From assembly GCA_946800325.1 (NCBI GenBank), contig CAMPEJ010000007.1:124001-188000 (forward strand): a DNA stretch of 64,000 nt, written 5' to 3'. The number at the start of each line of letters is the position of its first letter. Position 1 is the first letter of the stretch. The position numbers and the translations under genes were made by a program. The notes below the pieces were generated by a model, which did not search any database, was not told the DNA's origin, and saw only the letters and a list, made by a program, of their open reading frames with translations. Positions 20,601 through 35,039 of the stretch are shown piece by piece. Source of the DNA: Luzula sylvatica. Its lineage: Eukaryota; Streptophyta; Magnoliopsida; Poales; Juncaceae.

Positions 20601-23600
20601 ATCGTATCTTTTACCACATAACATTTCACCAAAATTTACAAACACTAAGAAAGTTTGTTTTTCGATTCAAAACAATTTGTTTATGCTTTGGGGAGTTCAA
20701 ATAACGTATTTTGAGATCATTTGAATCGTATCTTTTACCACATAACATTTCACCAAAATTTACAAACACTAAGAAAGTTTGTTTTTCGATTCAAAACAAA
20801 TTGTTTATAGTTTGGGGAGTTCAAATAACGTATTTTGAGATCATTTGAATCGTATCTTTTACCACATAACATTCCACCCAAATTTACAAACAGAAAGTTT
20901 GTTTTTTTCAAAACAATCTGTTTATGCTTTGGGGAGTTCAAATAACGTATTTTGAGATCATTTGAATCGTATCTTTTACCACATAACATTTTACCAAAAT
21001 TTACAAACACTAAGAAAGTTTGTTTTTCGATTCAAAACAATCTGTTTATGCTTTGGGGAGTTCAAATAACGTATTTTGAGATCATTTGAATCGTATCTTT
21101 TACTACATAACATTTCACCAAAATTTACAAACACTAAGAAAGTTTGTTTTTCGATTCAAAACAATCTGTTTAAGCTTTGGGGAGTTCAAATAACGTATTT
21201 TGAGATCATTTGATTCGTATCTTTTACCACATAACATTTCACCAAAATTTACAAACACTAAGAAAGTTTGTTTTTCGATTCAAAACAATCTGTTTATGCT
21301 TTGGGGAGTTCAAATAACATATTTTTAGATAATTCGAATCGTATCTTTTACCACATAACATTTCACCAAAATTTACAAACACTAAGAAAGTTTGTTTTTC
21401 GATTCAAAACAATCTGTTTATGCTTTGGGGAGTTCAAATAACGTATTTTGAGATCATTTGAATCGTATCTTTTACTACATAACATTTCACCAAAATTTAC
21501 AAACACTAAGAAAGTTTGTTTTTCGATTCAAAACAATCTGTTTATGCTTTGGGATCATTTGAATCATTTGAATCGTATTTTGAGATTATTTGAATCGTAT
21601 CTTTTACCACATAACATTTCACCAAAATTTACAAACACTAAGAAAGTTTGTTTTTCGATTCAAAACAATCTGTTTATGCTTTGGGGAGTTCAAATAACGT
21701 ATTTTGAGATCATTTGAATCGTATCTTTTACCACATAACATTTTACCAAAATTTACAAACACTAAGAAAATTTGTTTTTCGATTCAAAACAATTTGTTTA
21801 TGCTTTGGGGAGTTCAAATAACGTATTTTGAGATCATTTGAATCGTATCTTGTACCACATAACATTTCACCAAAATTTACAAACACTACGAAAGTTTGTT
21901 TTTGGATTCAAAACAATCTGTTTATGCTTTGGGGAGTTCAAATAACGTATTTTGAGATCATTTGATTCGTATCTTTTACCACATAACATTTCACCAAAAT
22001 TTACAAACACTAAGAAAGTTTGTTTTTCGATTCAAAACAATCTGTTTATGCTTTGGGGAGTTCAAATAACGTATTTTGAGATCATTGGAATCGTATCTTT
22101 TACTACATAACATTTCACCAAAATTTACAAACACTAAGAAAGTTTGTTTTTCGATTCAAAACAATTTGTTTATGCTTTGGGGAGTTCAAATAACATATTT
22201 TTAGATCATTCGAATCGTATCTTTTACCACATAACATTTCACCGAAATTTACAAACACTAAGAAATTTTGTTTTTCGATTCAAAACAATCTGTTTATGCT
22301 TTGGGGAGTTCAAATAACGTATTTTGAGATCATTTGAATCGTATCTTTTACCACATAACATTTCACCAAAATTTACAAACACTAAGAAAGTTTGTTTTTC
22401 GATTCAAAACAATCTGTTTATGCTTTGGGGAGTTCAAATAACGTATTTTGAGATCATTTGAATCGTATCTTTTACCACATAACATTTCACCAAAATTTAC
22501 CAACACTAAGAAAGTTTATTTTTCGATTCAAAACAATCTGTTTATGCTTTGGGGAGTTCAAATAACGTATTTTGAGATCATTTGAATCGTATATTTTACC
22601 ACATAACATTTTACCAAAATTTACAAACACTAAGAAAGTTTGTTTTTCGATTCAAAACAATTTGTTTATGCTTTGGGGAGTTCAAATAACGTATTTTGAG
22701 ATAATTAGAATCGTATATTTTACCACATAACATTTCACCAAAATTTACAAACACTAAGAAAGTTTGTTTTTCAATTCAAAACAATCTGTTTATGCTTTGG
22801 GGAGTTCAAATAACGTATTTTGAGATCATTTGAATCGTATCTTTTACCACATAACATTTCACCAAAATTTACAAACACTAATAAAGTTTGTTTTTCTATT
22901 CAAAACAATCTGTTTATGCTTTGGGGAGTTCAAATAACGTATTTTGAGATCATTCGAATCGTATCTTTTACCACATAACATTTCACCGAAATTTACAAAC
23001 ACTAAGAAATTTTGTTTTTCGATTCAAAACAATTTGTTTATGCTTTGGGGAGTTCAAATAACGTATTTTGAGATCATTTGAATCGTATCTTTTTCCAGAT
23101 AACATTTCACCAAAATTTACAAACACTAAGACAGTTTGTTTTTCGATTCAAAACAATCTGTTTATGCTTTGGGGAGTTCAAATAACGTATTTTGAGATCA
23201 TTCGAATCGTATCTTTTACTACATAACATTTCACCAAAATTTACAAACACTAAGAAAGTCTGTTTTTCAATTCAAAACAATCTGTTTATGCTTTGGGGAG
23301 TTCAAATAACGTATTTTGAGATCATTTGATTCGTATCTTTTACCACATAACATTTCACCAAAATTTACAAACACTGAGAAAGTTTGATTTTCGATTCTAA
23401 ACAATCTGTTTATGCTTTGGGGAGTTCAAATAACGTATTTTGAGATCATTTGAATCGTATCTTTTACTACATAACATTTCACCAAAATTTACAAACACTA
23501 AGAAAGTTTGTTTTTCGATTCAAAACAATTTGTTTATGCTTTGGGGAGTTCAAATAACATATTTTTAGATAATTCGAACCGTATCTTTTACCACATAACA

Positions 23601-26455
23601 TTTCACCGAAATTTATAAACACTAAGAAAGTTTGTTTTTCGATTCAAAACAATCTGTTTATGCTTTGGGGAGTTCAAATAACGTATTTTGAGATCATTTG
23701 AATCGTATCTTTTACTACATAACATTTCACCAAAATTTACAAACACTAAGAAAGTTTGTTTTTCGATTCAAAACAATCTGTTTATGCTTTGGGATCATTT
23801 GAATCATTTGAATCGTATTTTGAGATCATTTGAATCATTTGAATCGTATTTTGAGATCATTTGAATCGTATCTTTTACCACATAACATTTCACCAAAATT
23901 TACAAACACTAAGAAAGTTTGTTTTTCGATTCAAAACAATCTGTTTATGCTTTGGGGAGTTCAAATAACGTATTTTGAGATCATTTGAATCGTATCTTTT
24001 ACCACATAACATTTTACCAAAATTTACAAACACTAAGAAAGTTTGTTTTTCGATTCAAAACAATTTGTTTATGCTTTGGGGAGTTCAAATAACGTATTTT
24101 GAGATCATTTGAATCGTATCTTGTACCACATAACATTTCACCAAAATTTACAAACACTACGAAAGTTTGTTTTTCGATTCAAAACAATCTGTTTATGCTT
24201 TGGGGAGTTCAAATAACGTATTTTGAGATCATTTGAATCGTATCTTTTACCACATAACATTTCACCAAAATTTACAAACACTAAGAAAGTTTGTTTTTCG
24301 ATTCAAAACAATTTGTTTATGCTTTGGGGAGTTCAAATAACGTATTTTGAGATCATTTGAATCGTATCTTTTACCACATAACATTTCACCAAAATTTACA
24401 AACACTAAGAAAGTTTGTTTTTCGATTCAAAACAATTTGTTTATGCTTTGGGGAGTTCAAATAACGTATTTTGAGATCATTTGAATCGTAACTTTTTCCA
24501 GATAACATTTCACCAAAATTTACAAACACTAAGACAGTTTGTTTTTCGATTCAAAACAATCTGTTTATGCTTTGGGGAGTTCAAATAACGTATTTTGAGA
24601 TCATTCGAATCGTATCCTTTACTACTTAACATTTCACCAAAATTTACAAACACTAAGAAAGTTTGTTTTTCGATTTAAAACAATCTGTTTATGCTTTCGG
24701 GAGTTCAAATAACGTATTTTGAGATCATTTGAATCGTATCTTTTACCACATAACATTTCACCAAAATTTACAAACACTAAGAAAGTTTGTTTTTCGATTC
24801 AAAACAATCTGTTTATGCTTTGGGGAGTTCAAATAACGTATTTTGAGATCATTTGAATCGTATCTTTTACCACATAACATTTCACCAAAATTTACAAACA
24901 CTAAGAAAGTTTGTTTTTCGATTCAAAACAATTTGTTTATGCTTTGGGGAGTTCAAATAACGTATTTTGAGATCATTTGAATCGTATCTTTTACCACATA
25001 ACATTTCACCAAAATTTACAAACACTAAGAAAGTTTGTTTTTCGATTCAAAACAAATTGTTTATAGTTTGGGGAGTTCAAATAACGTATTTTGAGATCAT
25101 TTGAATCGTATCTTTTACCACATAACATTCCACCCAAATTTACAAACAGAAAGTTTGTTTTTTTCAAAACAATCTGTTTATGCTTTGGGGAGTTCAAATA
25201 ACGTATTTTGAGATCATTTGAATCGTATCTTTTACCACATAACATTTTACCAAAATTTACAAACACTAAGAAAGTTTGTTTTTCGATTCAAAACAATCTG
25301 TTTATGCTTTGGGGAGTTCAAATAACGTATTTTGAGATCATTTGAATCGTATCTTTTACTACATAACATTTCACCAAAATTTACAAACACTAAGAAAGTT
25401 TGTTTTTCGATTCAAAACAATCTGTTTATGCTTTGGGGAGTTCAAATAACGTATTTTGAGATCATTTGATTCGTATCTTTTACCACATAACATTTCACCA
25501 AAATTTTCAAACACTAAGAAAGTTTGTTTTTCGATTCAAAACAATCTGTTTATGCTTTGGGGAGTTCAAATAACGTATTTTGAGATCATTTGAATCGTAT
25601 CTTTTACCACATAACATTTTACCAAAATTTACAAACACTAAGAAAGTTTGTTTTTCGATTCAAAACAATTTGTTTATGCTTTGGGGAGTTCAAATAACAT
25701 ATTTTTAGATAATTCGAATCGTATCTTTTACCACATAACATTTCACCAAAATTTACAAACACTAAGAAAGTTTGTTTTTCGATTCAAAACAATCTGTTTA
25801 TGCTTTGGGGAGTTCAAATAACGTATTTTGAGATCATTTGAATCGTATCTTTTACTACATAACATTTCACCAAAATTTACAAACACTAAGAAAGTTTGTT
25901 TTTCGATTCAAAACAATCTGTTTATGCTTTGGGATCATTTGAATCATTTGAATCGTATTTTGAGATTATTTGAATCGTATCTTTTACCACATAACATTTC
26001 ACCAAAATTTACAAACACTAAGAAAGTTTGTTTTTCGATTCAAAACAATCTGTTTATGCTTTGGGGAGTTCAAATAACGTATTTTGAGATCATTTGAATC
26101 GTATCTTTTACCACATAACATTTTACCAAAATTTACAAACACTAAGAAAATTTGTTTTTCGATTCAAAACAATTTGTTTATGCTTTGGGGAGTTCAAATA
26201 ACGTATTTTGAGATCATTTGAATCGTATCTTGTACCACATAACATTTCACCAAAATTTACAAACACTACGAAAGTTTGTTTTTGGATTCAAAACAATCTG
26301 TTTATGCTTTGGGGAGTTCAAATAACGTATTTTGAGATCATTTGATTCGTATCTTTTACCACATAACATTTCACCAAAATTTACAAACACTAAGAAAGTT
26401 TGTTTTTCGATTCAAAACAATCTGTTTATGCTTTGGGGAGTTCAAATAATGTATT
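17530..26455 (+). repeat. Tandem approximately 4.4-4.5-kb HOR, two copies
   Basis: Copy 1 is about 17530-22075 and copy 2 about 22075-26455. TTTACCAACAC lies at 17956 and 22499 (offset 4543). The doubly deleted monomer with AAACAGAAAG and TTTGTTTTTTTCAAAAC lies near 20890 and 25147 (offset 4256). Offsets change within the unit because copy 1 holds an extra composite-monomer cluster near 19000 and copy 2 an extra monomer near 25600. Edges are approximate. Confidence 0.75.
18985..19075 (+). repeat. Expanded composite monomer junction
   Basis: Here the composite junction is itself duplicated: GATCATTTGAATCATTTGAA and CGTATTTTGA occur twice in succession before the normal monomer resumes. The same expanded form is seen near 19549-19620 and 23790-23860. 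This points to slippage on short internal repeats, later carried along by unit duplication. Confidence 0.8.
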
Positions 26456-29400
26456 TTGAGATCATTTGAATCGTATCTTTTACCACATAACATTTTACCA
26501 AAATTTACAAACACTAAGAAAGTTTGTTTTTCGATTCAAAACAATTTGTTTATGCTTTGGGGAGTTCAAATAACGTATTTTGAGATCATTTGAATCGTAT
26601 CTTTTACCACATAACATTTCACCAAAATTTACAAACACTAAGACAGTTTGTTTTTCGATTCAAAACAATCTGTTTATGCTTTGGGGAGTTCAAATAACGT
26701 ATTTTGAGATCATTTGATTCGTATCTTTTACCACATAACATTTCACCAAAATTTACAAACACTAAGACAGTTTGTTTTTCGATTCAAAACAATCGGTTTA
26801 TGCTTTGGGGAGTTCAAATAACGTATTTTGAGATCATTCAAATCGTATCTTTTACTACATAACATTTCACCAAAATTTACAAACACTAAGAAAGTTTGTT
26901 TTTCGATTCAAAACAATCTGTTTATGCTTTGGGGAGTTCAAATAACGTATTTTGAGATCATTTGAATCGTATCTTTTACTACATAACATTTCACCAAAAT
27001 TTACAAACACTAAGAAAGTTTGTTTTTCGATTCAAAACAATCTGTTTATGCTTTGGGGAGTTCAAATAACGTATTTTGAGATCATTTGATTCGTATCTTT
27101 TACCACATAACATTTCACCAAAATTTACAAACACTAAGAAAGTTTGTTTTTCGATTCAAAACAATCTGTTTATGCTTTGGGGAGTTCAAATAACGTATTT
27201 TGAGATCATTTGAATCGTATCTTTTACCACAAAACATTTTACCAAAATTTACAAACACTAAGAAAGTTTGTTTTTCGATTCAAAACAATTTGTTTATGCT
27301 TTGGGGAGTTCAAATAACGTATTTTGAGATCATTTGAATCGTATCTTTTACCACATAACATTTCACCAAAATTTACAAACACTAAGAAAGTTTGTTTTTC
27401 GATTCAAAACAATCTGTTTATGCTTTGTGGAGTTCAAATAACGTATTTTGAGATCATTTGAATCGTATCTTTTACCACATAACATTTCACCAAAATTTAC
27501 AAACACTAAGAAAGTTTGTTTTTCGATTCAAAACAATTTGTTTATGCTTTGGGGAGTTCAAATAACGTATTTTGAGATCATTTGAATCGTATCTTTTACC
27601 ACATAACATTTCACCAAAATTTACAAACACAAAGACAGTTTGTTTTTCGATTCGAAACAATCTGTTTATGCTTTGGAGATTTCAAATAACGTATTTTGAG
27701 ATCATTTGAATCGTATCTTTTTCCAGATAACATTTCACCAAAATTTACAAACACTAAGACAGTTTGTTTTTCGATTCAAAACAATCTGTTTATGCTTTGG
27801 GGAGTTCAAATAACGTATTTTGAGATCATTCAAATCGTATCTTTTACTACATAACATTTCACCAAAATTTACAAACACTAAGAAAGTTTGTTTTTCGATT
27901 CAAAACAATCTGTTTTTGCTTTGGGGAGTTCAAATAACGTATTTTGAGATCATTTGATTCGTATCTTTTACCACATAACATTTCACCAAAATTTACAAAC
28001 ACTGTGAAAGTTTGATTTTCGATTAAAAACAATCTGTTTATGCTTTGGGGAGTTCATATAACGTATTTTGAGATCATTTGAATCGTATCTTTTACTACAA
28101 AACATTTCACCAAAATTTACAAACACTAAGAAAGTTTGTTTTTCGATTCAAAACAATTTGTTTATGCTTTGGGGAGTTCAAATAACGTATTTTGAGATCA
28201 TTTGAATCGTATCTTTTTCCAGATAACATTTCACCAAAATTTACAAACACTAAGACAGTTTGTTTTTCGATTCAAAACAATCTGTTTATGCTTTGGGGAG
28301 TTCAAATAACGTATTTTGAGATCATTCGAATCGTATCTTTTACTACATAACATTTCACCAAAATTTACAAACACTAAGAAAGTTTGTTTTTCAATTCAAA
28401 ACAATCTGTTTATGCTTTGGGGAGTTCAAATAACGTATTTTGAGATCATTTGATTCGTATCTTTTACCACATAACATTTCACCAAAATTTACAAACAATG
28501 TGAAAGTTTGATTTTCGATTAAAAACAATATGTTTATGCTTTGGGGAGTTCATATAACGTATTTTGAGATCATTTGAATCGTATCTTTTACTACATAACA
28601 TTTCACCAAAATTTACAAACACTAAGAAAGTTTGTTTTTCGATTCAAAACAATTTGTTTATGCTTTGGGGAGTTCAAATAACATATTTTTAGATCATTCG
28701 AATCATATCTTTTACCACATAACATTTCACCAAAATTTACAAACACTAAGAAAGTTTGTTTTTCGATTCAAAACAATCTGTTTATGCTTTGGGGAGTTCA
28801 AATAACGTATTTTGAGATCATTTGATTCGTATCTTTTACCACATAACATTTCACCAAAATTTACAAACACTGAGAAAGTTTGATTTTCGATTCAAAACAA
28901 TCTGTTTATGCTTTGGGGAGTTCAAATAACGTATTTTGAGATCATTTGAATCGTATCTTTTACTACATAACATTTCACCAAAATTTACAAACACTAAGAA
29001 AGTTTGTTTTTCGATTCAAAACAATTTGTTTATGCTTTGGGGAGTTCAAATAACATATTTTTAGATCATTCGAATCGTATCTTTTACCACATAACATTTC
29101 AACGAAATTTACAAACACTAAGAAATTTTGTTTTTCGATTCAAAACAATCTGTTTATGCTTTGGGGAGTTCAAATAACGTATTTTGAGATCATTTGAATC
29201 GTATCTTTTACCACATAACATTTCACCAAAATTTACAAACACTATGACAGTTTGTTTTTCGATTCAAAACAATCTGTTTATGCTTTGGGGAGTTCAAATA
29301 ACGTATTTTGAGATCATTTGATTCGTATCTTTTACCACATAACATTTCACCAAAATTTACAAACACTGAGAAAGTTTGTTTTTCGATTCAAAACAATCTG

Positions 29401-29549
29401 TTTATGCTTTGGGGAGTTCAAATAACGTATTTTGAGATCATTTGAATCGTATCTTTTACCACATAACATTTTACCAAAATTTACAAACACTAAGAAAGTT
29501 TGTTTTTCGATTCAAAACAATCTGTTTATGCTTTGGGGAGTTCAAATAA

Positions 29550-32500
29550 CATATTTTTAGATCATTCGAATCGTATCTTTTACCACATAACATTTCAACG
29601 AAATTTACAAACACTAAGAAATTTTGTTTTTCGATTCAAAACAATCTGTTTATGCTTTGGGGAGTTCAAATAACGTATTTTGAGATCATTTGAATCGTAT
29701 CTTTTACCACATAACATTTCACCAAAATTTACAAACACTAAGAAAGTTTGTTTTTCGATTCAAAACAATCTGTTTATGCTTTGGGGAGTTCAAATAACGT
29801 ATTTTGAGATCATTTGAATCGTATCTTTTACTACATAACATTTCACCAAAATTTACAAACACTAAGAAAGTTTGTTTTTCGATTCAAAACAATCTGTTTA
29901 TGCTTTGGGATCATTTGAATCATTTGAATCGTATTTTGAGATTATTTGAATCGTATCTTTTACCACATAACATTTCACCAGAATTTACAAACACTAAGAA
30001 AGTTTGTTTTTCGATTCAAAACAATCTGTTTATGCTTTGGGGAGTTCAAATAACGTATTTTGAGATCATTTGAATCGTATCTTTTACCACATAACATTTT
30101 ACCAAAATTTACAAACACTAAGAAAGTTTGTTTTTCGATTCAAAACAATTTGTTTATGCTTTGGGGAGTTCAAATAACGTATTTTGAGATCATTTGAATC
30201 GTATCTTGTACCACATAACATTTCACCAAAATTTACAAACACTACGAAAGTTTGTTTTTGGATTCAAAACAATCTGTTTATGCTTTGGGGAGTTCAAATA
30301 ACGTATTTTGAGATCATTTGATTCGTATCTTTTACCACATAACATTTCACCAAAATTTACAAACACTAAGAAAGTTTGTTTTTCGATTCAAAACAATCTG
30401 TTTATGCTTTGGGGAGTTCAAATAACGTATTTTGAGATCATTTGAATCGTATCTTTTACCACATAACATTTCACCAAAATTTACAAACACTAAGACAGTT
30501 TGTTTTTCGATTCAAAACAATCTGTTTATGCTTTGGGGAGTTCAAATAACGTATTTTGAGATCATTTGATTCGTATCTTTTACCACATAACATTTCACCA
30601 AAATTTACAAACACTGAGAAAGTTTGTTTTTCGATTCAAAACAATCTGTTTATGCTTTGGGGAGTTCAAATAACGTATTTTGAGATCATTTGAATCGTAT
30701 CTTTTACCACATAACATTTTACCAAAATTTACAAACACTAAGAAAGTTTGTTTTTCGATTCAAAACAATCTGTTTATGCTTTGGGGAGTTCAAATAACGT
30801 ATTTTGAGATCATTTGATTCGTATCTTTTACCACATAACATTTCACCAAAATTTACAAACACTAAGAAAGTTTGTTTTTCGATTCAAAACAATCTGTTTA
30901 TGCTTTGGGGAGTTCAAATAACGTATTTTGAGATCATTTGAATCGTATCTTTTACCACAAAACATTTTACCAAAATTTACAAACACTAAGAAAGTTTGTT
31001 TTTCGATTCAAAACAATTTGTTTATGCTTTGGGGAGTTCAAATAACGTATTTTGAGATCATTTGAATCGTATCTTTTACCACATAACATTTCACCAAAAT
31101 TTACAAACACTAAGAAAGTTTGTTTTTCGATTCAAAACAATCTGTTTATGCTTTGGGGAGTTCAAATAACGTATTTTGAGATCATTTGAATCGTATCTTT
31201 TACCACAAAACATTTTACCAAAATTTACAAACACTAAGAAAGTTTGTTTTTCGATTCAAAACAATTTGTTTATGCTTTGGGGAGTACAAATAACGTATTT
31301 TGAGATCATTTGAATCGTATCTTTTACTACATAACATTTCACCAAAATTTACAAACACTAAGAAAGTTTGTTTTTCGATTCAAAACAATATGTTTATGCT
31401 TTGGGGAGTTCAAATAACGTATTTTGAGATCATTTGAATCGTATCTTTTACTACATAACATTTCACCAAAATTTACAAACACTAAGAAAGTTTGTTTTTC
31501 GATTCAAAACAATTTGTTTATGCTTTGGGGAGTTCAAATAACATATTTTTAGATCATTCGAATCGTATCTTTTACCACATAACATTTCAACGAAATTTAC
31601 AAACACTAAGAAATTTTGTTTTTCGATTCAAAACAATCTGTTTATGCTTTGGGGAGTTCAAATAACGTATTTTGAGATCATTTGAATCGTATCTTTTACC
31701 ACATAACATTTCACCAAAATTTACAAACACTAAGAAAGTTTGTTTTTCGATTCAAAACAATCTGTTTATGCTTTGGGGAGTTCAAATAACGTATTTTGAG
31801 ATCATTTGAATCGTATCTTTTACTACATAACATTTCACCAAAATTTACAAACACTAAGAAAGTTTGTTTTTCGATTCAAAACAATCTGTTTATGCTTTGG
31901 GATCATTTGAATCATTTGAATCGTATTTTGAGATTATTTGAATCGTATCTTTTACCACATAACATTTCACCAAAATTTACAAACACTAAGAAAGTTTGTT
32001 TTTCGATTCAAAACAATCTGTTTATGCTTTGGGGAGTTCAAATAACGTATTTTGAGATCATTTGAATCGTATCTTTTACCACATAACATTTTACCAAAAT
32101 TTACAAACACTAAGAAAGTTTGTTTTTCGATTCAAAACAATTTGTTTATGCTTTGGGGAGTTCAAATAACGTATTTTGAGATCATTTGAATCGTATCTTG
32201 TACCACATAACATTTCACCAAAATTTACAAACACTACGAAAGTTTGTTTTTGGATTCAAAACAATCTGTTTATGCTTTGGGGAGTTCAAATAACGTATTT
32301 TGAGATCATTTGATTCGTATCTTTTACCACATAACATTTCACCAAAATTTACAAACACTAAGAAAGTTTGTTTTTCGATTCAAAACAATCTGTTTATGCT
32401 TTGGGGAGTTCAAATAACGTATTTTGAGATCATTTGAATCGTATCTTTTACCACATAACATTTCACCAAAATTTACAAACACTAAGACAGTTTGTTTTTC

Positions 32501-33290
32501 GATTCAAAACAATCTGTTTATGCTTTGGGGAGTTCAAATAACGTATTTTGAGATCATTTGATACGTATCTTTTACCACATAACATTTCACCAAAATTTAC
32601 AAACACTGAGAAAGTTTGTTTTTCGATTCAAAACAATCTGTTTATGCTTTGGGGAGTTCAAATAACGTATTTTGAGATCATTTGAATCGTATCTTTTACC
32701 ACATAACATATTTTACCAAAATTTACAAACACTAAGAAAGTTTGTTTTTCGATTCAAAACAATCTGTTTATGCTTTGGGGAGTTCAAATAACGTATTTTG
32801 AGATCATTTGATTCGTATCTTTTACCACATAACATTTCACCAAAATTTACAAACACTAAGAAAGTTTGTTTTTCGATTCAAAACAATCTGTTTATGCTTT
32901 GGGGAGTTCAAATAACGTATTTTGAGATCATTTGAATCGTATCTTTTACCACAAAACATTTTACCAAAATTTACAAACACTAAGAAAGTTTGTTTTTCGA
33001 TTCAAAACAATTTGTTTATGCTTTGGGGAGTTCAAATAACGTATTTTGAGATCATTTGAATCGTATCTTTTACCACATAACATTTCACCAAAATTTACAA
33101 ACACTAAGAAAGTTTGTTTTTCGATTCAAAACAATCTGTTTATGCTTTGGGGAGTTCAAATAACGTATTTTGAGATCATTTGAATCGTATCTTTTACCAC
33201 AAAACATTTTACCAAAATTTACAAACACTAAGAAAGTTTGTTTTTCGATTCAAAACAATTTGTTTATGCTTTGGGGAGTTCAAATAACGT
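29550..33290 (+). repeat. Tandem 1,992-bp HOR (16 monomers, two copies)
   Basis: The rare variant TTTCAACGAAATTT occurs at 29597 and 31589, 1,992 bp apart (16 x 124 plus the 8 bp of one composite monomer). Composite monomers at 29909 and 31900 and the ACCACAAAACATTTTACC variants (30957 and 32951) follow the same offset, plus 2 bp from a local insertion at 32707. The second copy is slightly shorter at its right end. Confidence 0.75.
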
Positions 33291-35039
33291 ATTTTGAGAT
33301 CATTTGAATCGTATCTTTTACCACATAACATTTCACCAAAATTTACAAACACTAAGAAAGTTTGTTTTTCGATTCAAAACAATCTGTTTATGCTTTGGGG
33401 AGTTCAAATAACGTATTTTGAGATCATTTGAATCGTATCTTTTACCACATAACATTTCACCAAAATTTACAAACACTAAGAAAGTTTGTTTTTCGATTCA
33501 AAACAATTTGTTTATGCTTTGGGGAGTTCAAATAACGTATTTTGAGATCATTTGAATCGTATCTTTTACCACATAACATTTCACCAAAATTTACAAACAC
33601 TAAGACAGTTTGTTTTTCGATTCGAAACAATCTGTTTATGCTTTGGAGAGTTCAAATAACGTATTTTGAGATCATTTGAATCGTATCTTTTTCCAGATAA
33701 CATTTCACCAAAATTTACAAACACTAAGACAGTTTGTTTTTCGATTCAAAACAATCTGTTTATGCTTTGGGGAGTTCAAATAACGTATTTTGAGATCATT
33801 CAAATCGTATCTTTTACTACATAACATTTCACCAAAATTTACAAACACTAAGAAAGTTTGTTTTTCGATTCAAAACAATCTGTTTATGCTTTGGGGAGTT
33901 CAAATAACGTATTTTGAGATCATTTGATTCGTATCTTTTACCACATAACATTTCACCAAAATTTACAAACACTGTGAAAGTTTGATTTTCGATTAAAAAC
34001 AATCTGTTTATGCTTTGGGGAGTTCAAATAACGTATTTTGAGATCATTTGAATCGTATCTTTTACCACATAACATTTCACAAAAATTTACAAACACTAAG
34101 AAAGTTTAATTTTCGATTCAAAACAATCTGTTTATGCTTTGGGGAGTTCAAATAACGTATTTTGAGATCATTTGAATCGTATCTTTTACTACATAACATT
34201 TCACCAAAATTTACAAACACTAAGAAATTCTGTTTTTCGATTCAAAACAATTTGTTTATGCTTTGGGGAGTTCAAATAACATATTTGTAGATCATTCGAA
34301 TCGTATCTTTTACCACATAACATTTCACCAAAATTTACAAACACTAAGAAAGTTTGTTTTTCGATTCAAAACAATCTGTTTATGTTTTGGGGAGTTCAAA
34401 TAACGTATTTTGAGATCATTTGAATCGTATCTTTTACCACATAACATTTCACCAAAATTTACAAACACTAACAAAGTTTGTTTTTCGATTCAAAACAATC
34501 TGTTTATGCTTTGGGGAGTTCAAATAACGTATTTTGAGATCATTCGAATCGTATCTTTTACCACATAACATTTCACCAAAATTTACAAACACTAAGAAAG
34601 TTTGTTTTTCGATTCAAAACAATCTGTTTATGCTTTGGGGAGTTCAAATAACGTATTTTGAGATCATTTGAATTGTATCTTTTACTACATAACATTTCAC
34701 CAAAATTTACAAACACTAAGAAAGTTTGTTTTTCGATTCAAAACAATCTGTTTATGCTTTGGGGAGTTCAAATAACGTATTTTGAGATCATTTGATTCGT
34801 ATCTTTTACCACATAACATTTCACCAAAATTTACAAACACTAAGAAAGTTTGTTTTTCGATTCAAAACAATCTGTTTATGCTTTGGGGAGTTCAAATAAC
34901 GTATTTTGAGATCATTCGAATTATATCTTTTACCACATAACATTTTACCAAAATTTACAAACACTAAGAAAGTTTGTTTTTCGATTCAAAACAATCTGTT
35001 TATGCTTTGGGGAGTTCAAATAATGTATTTTGAGATCAT

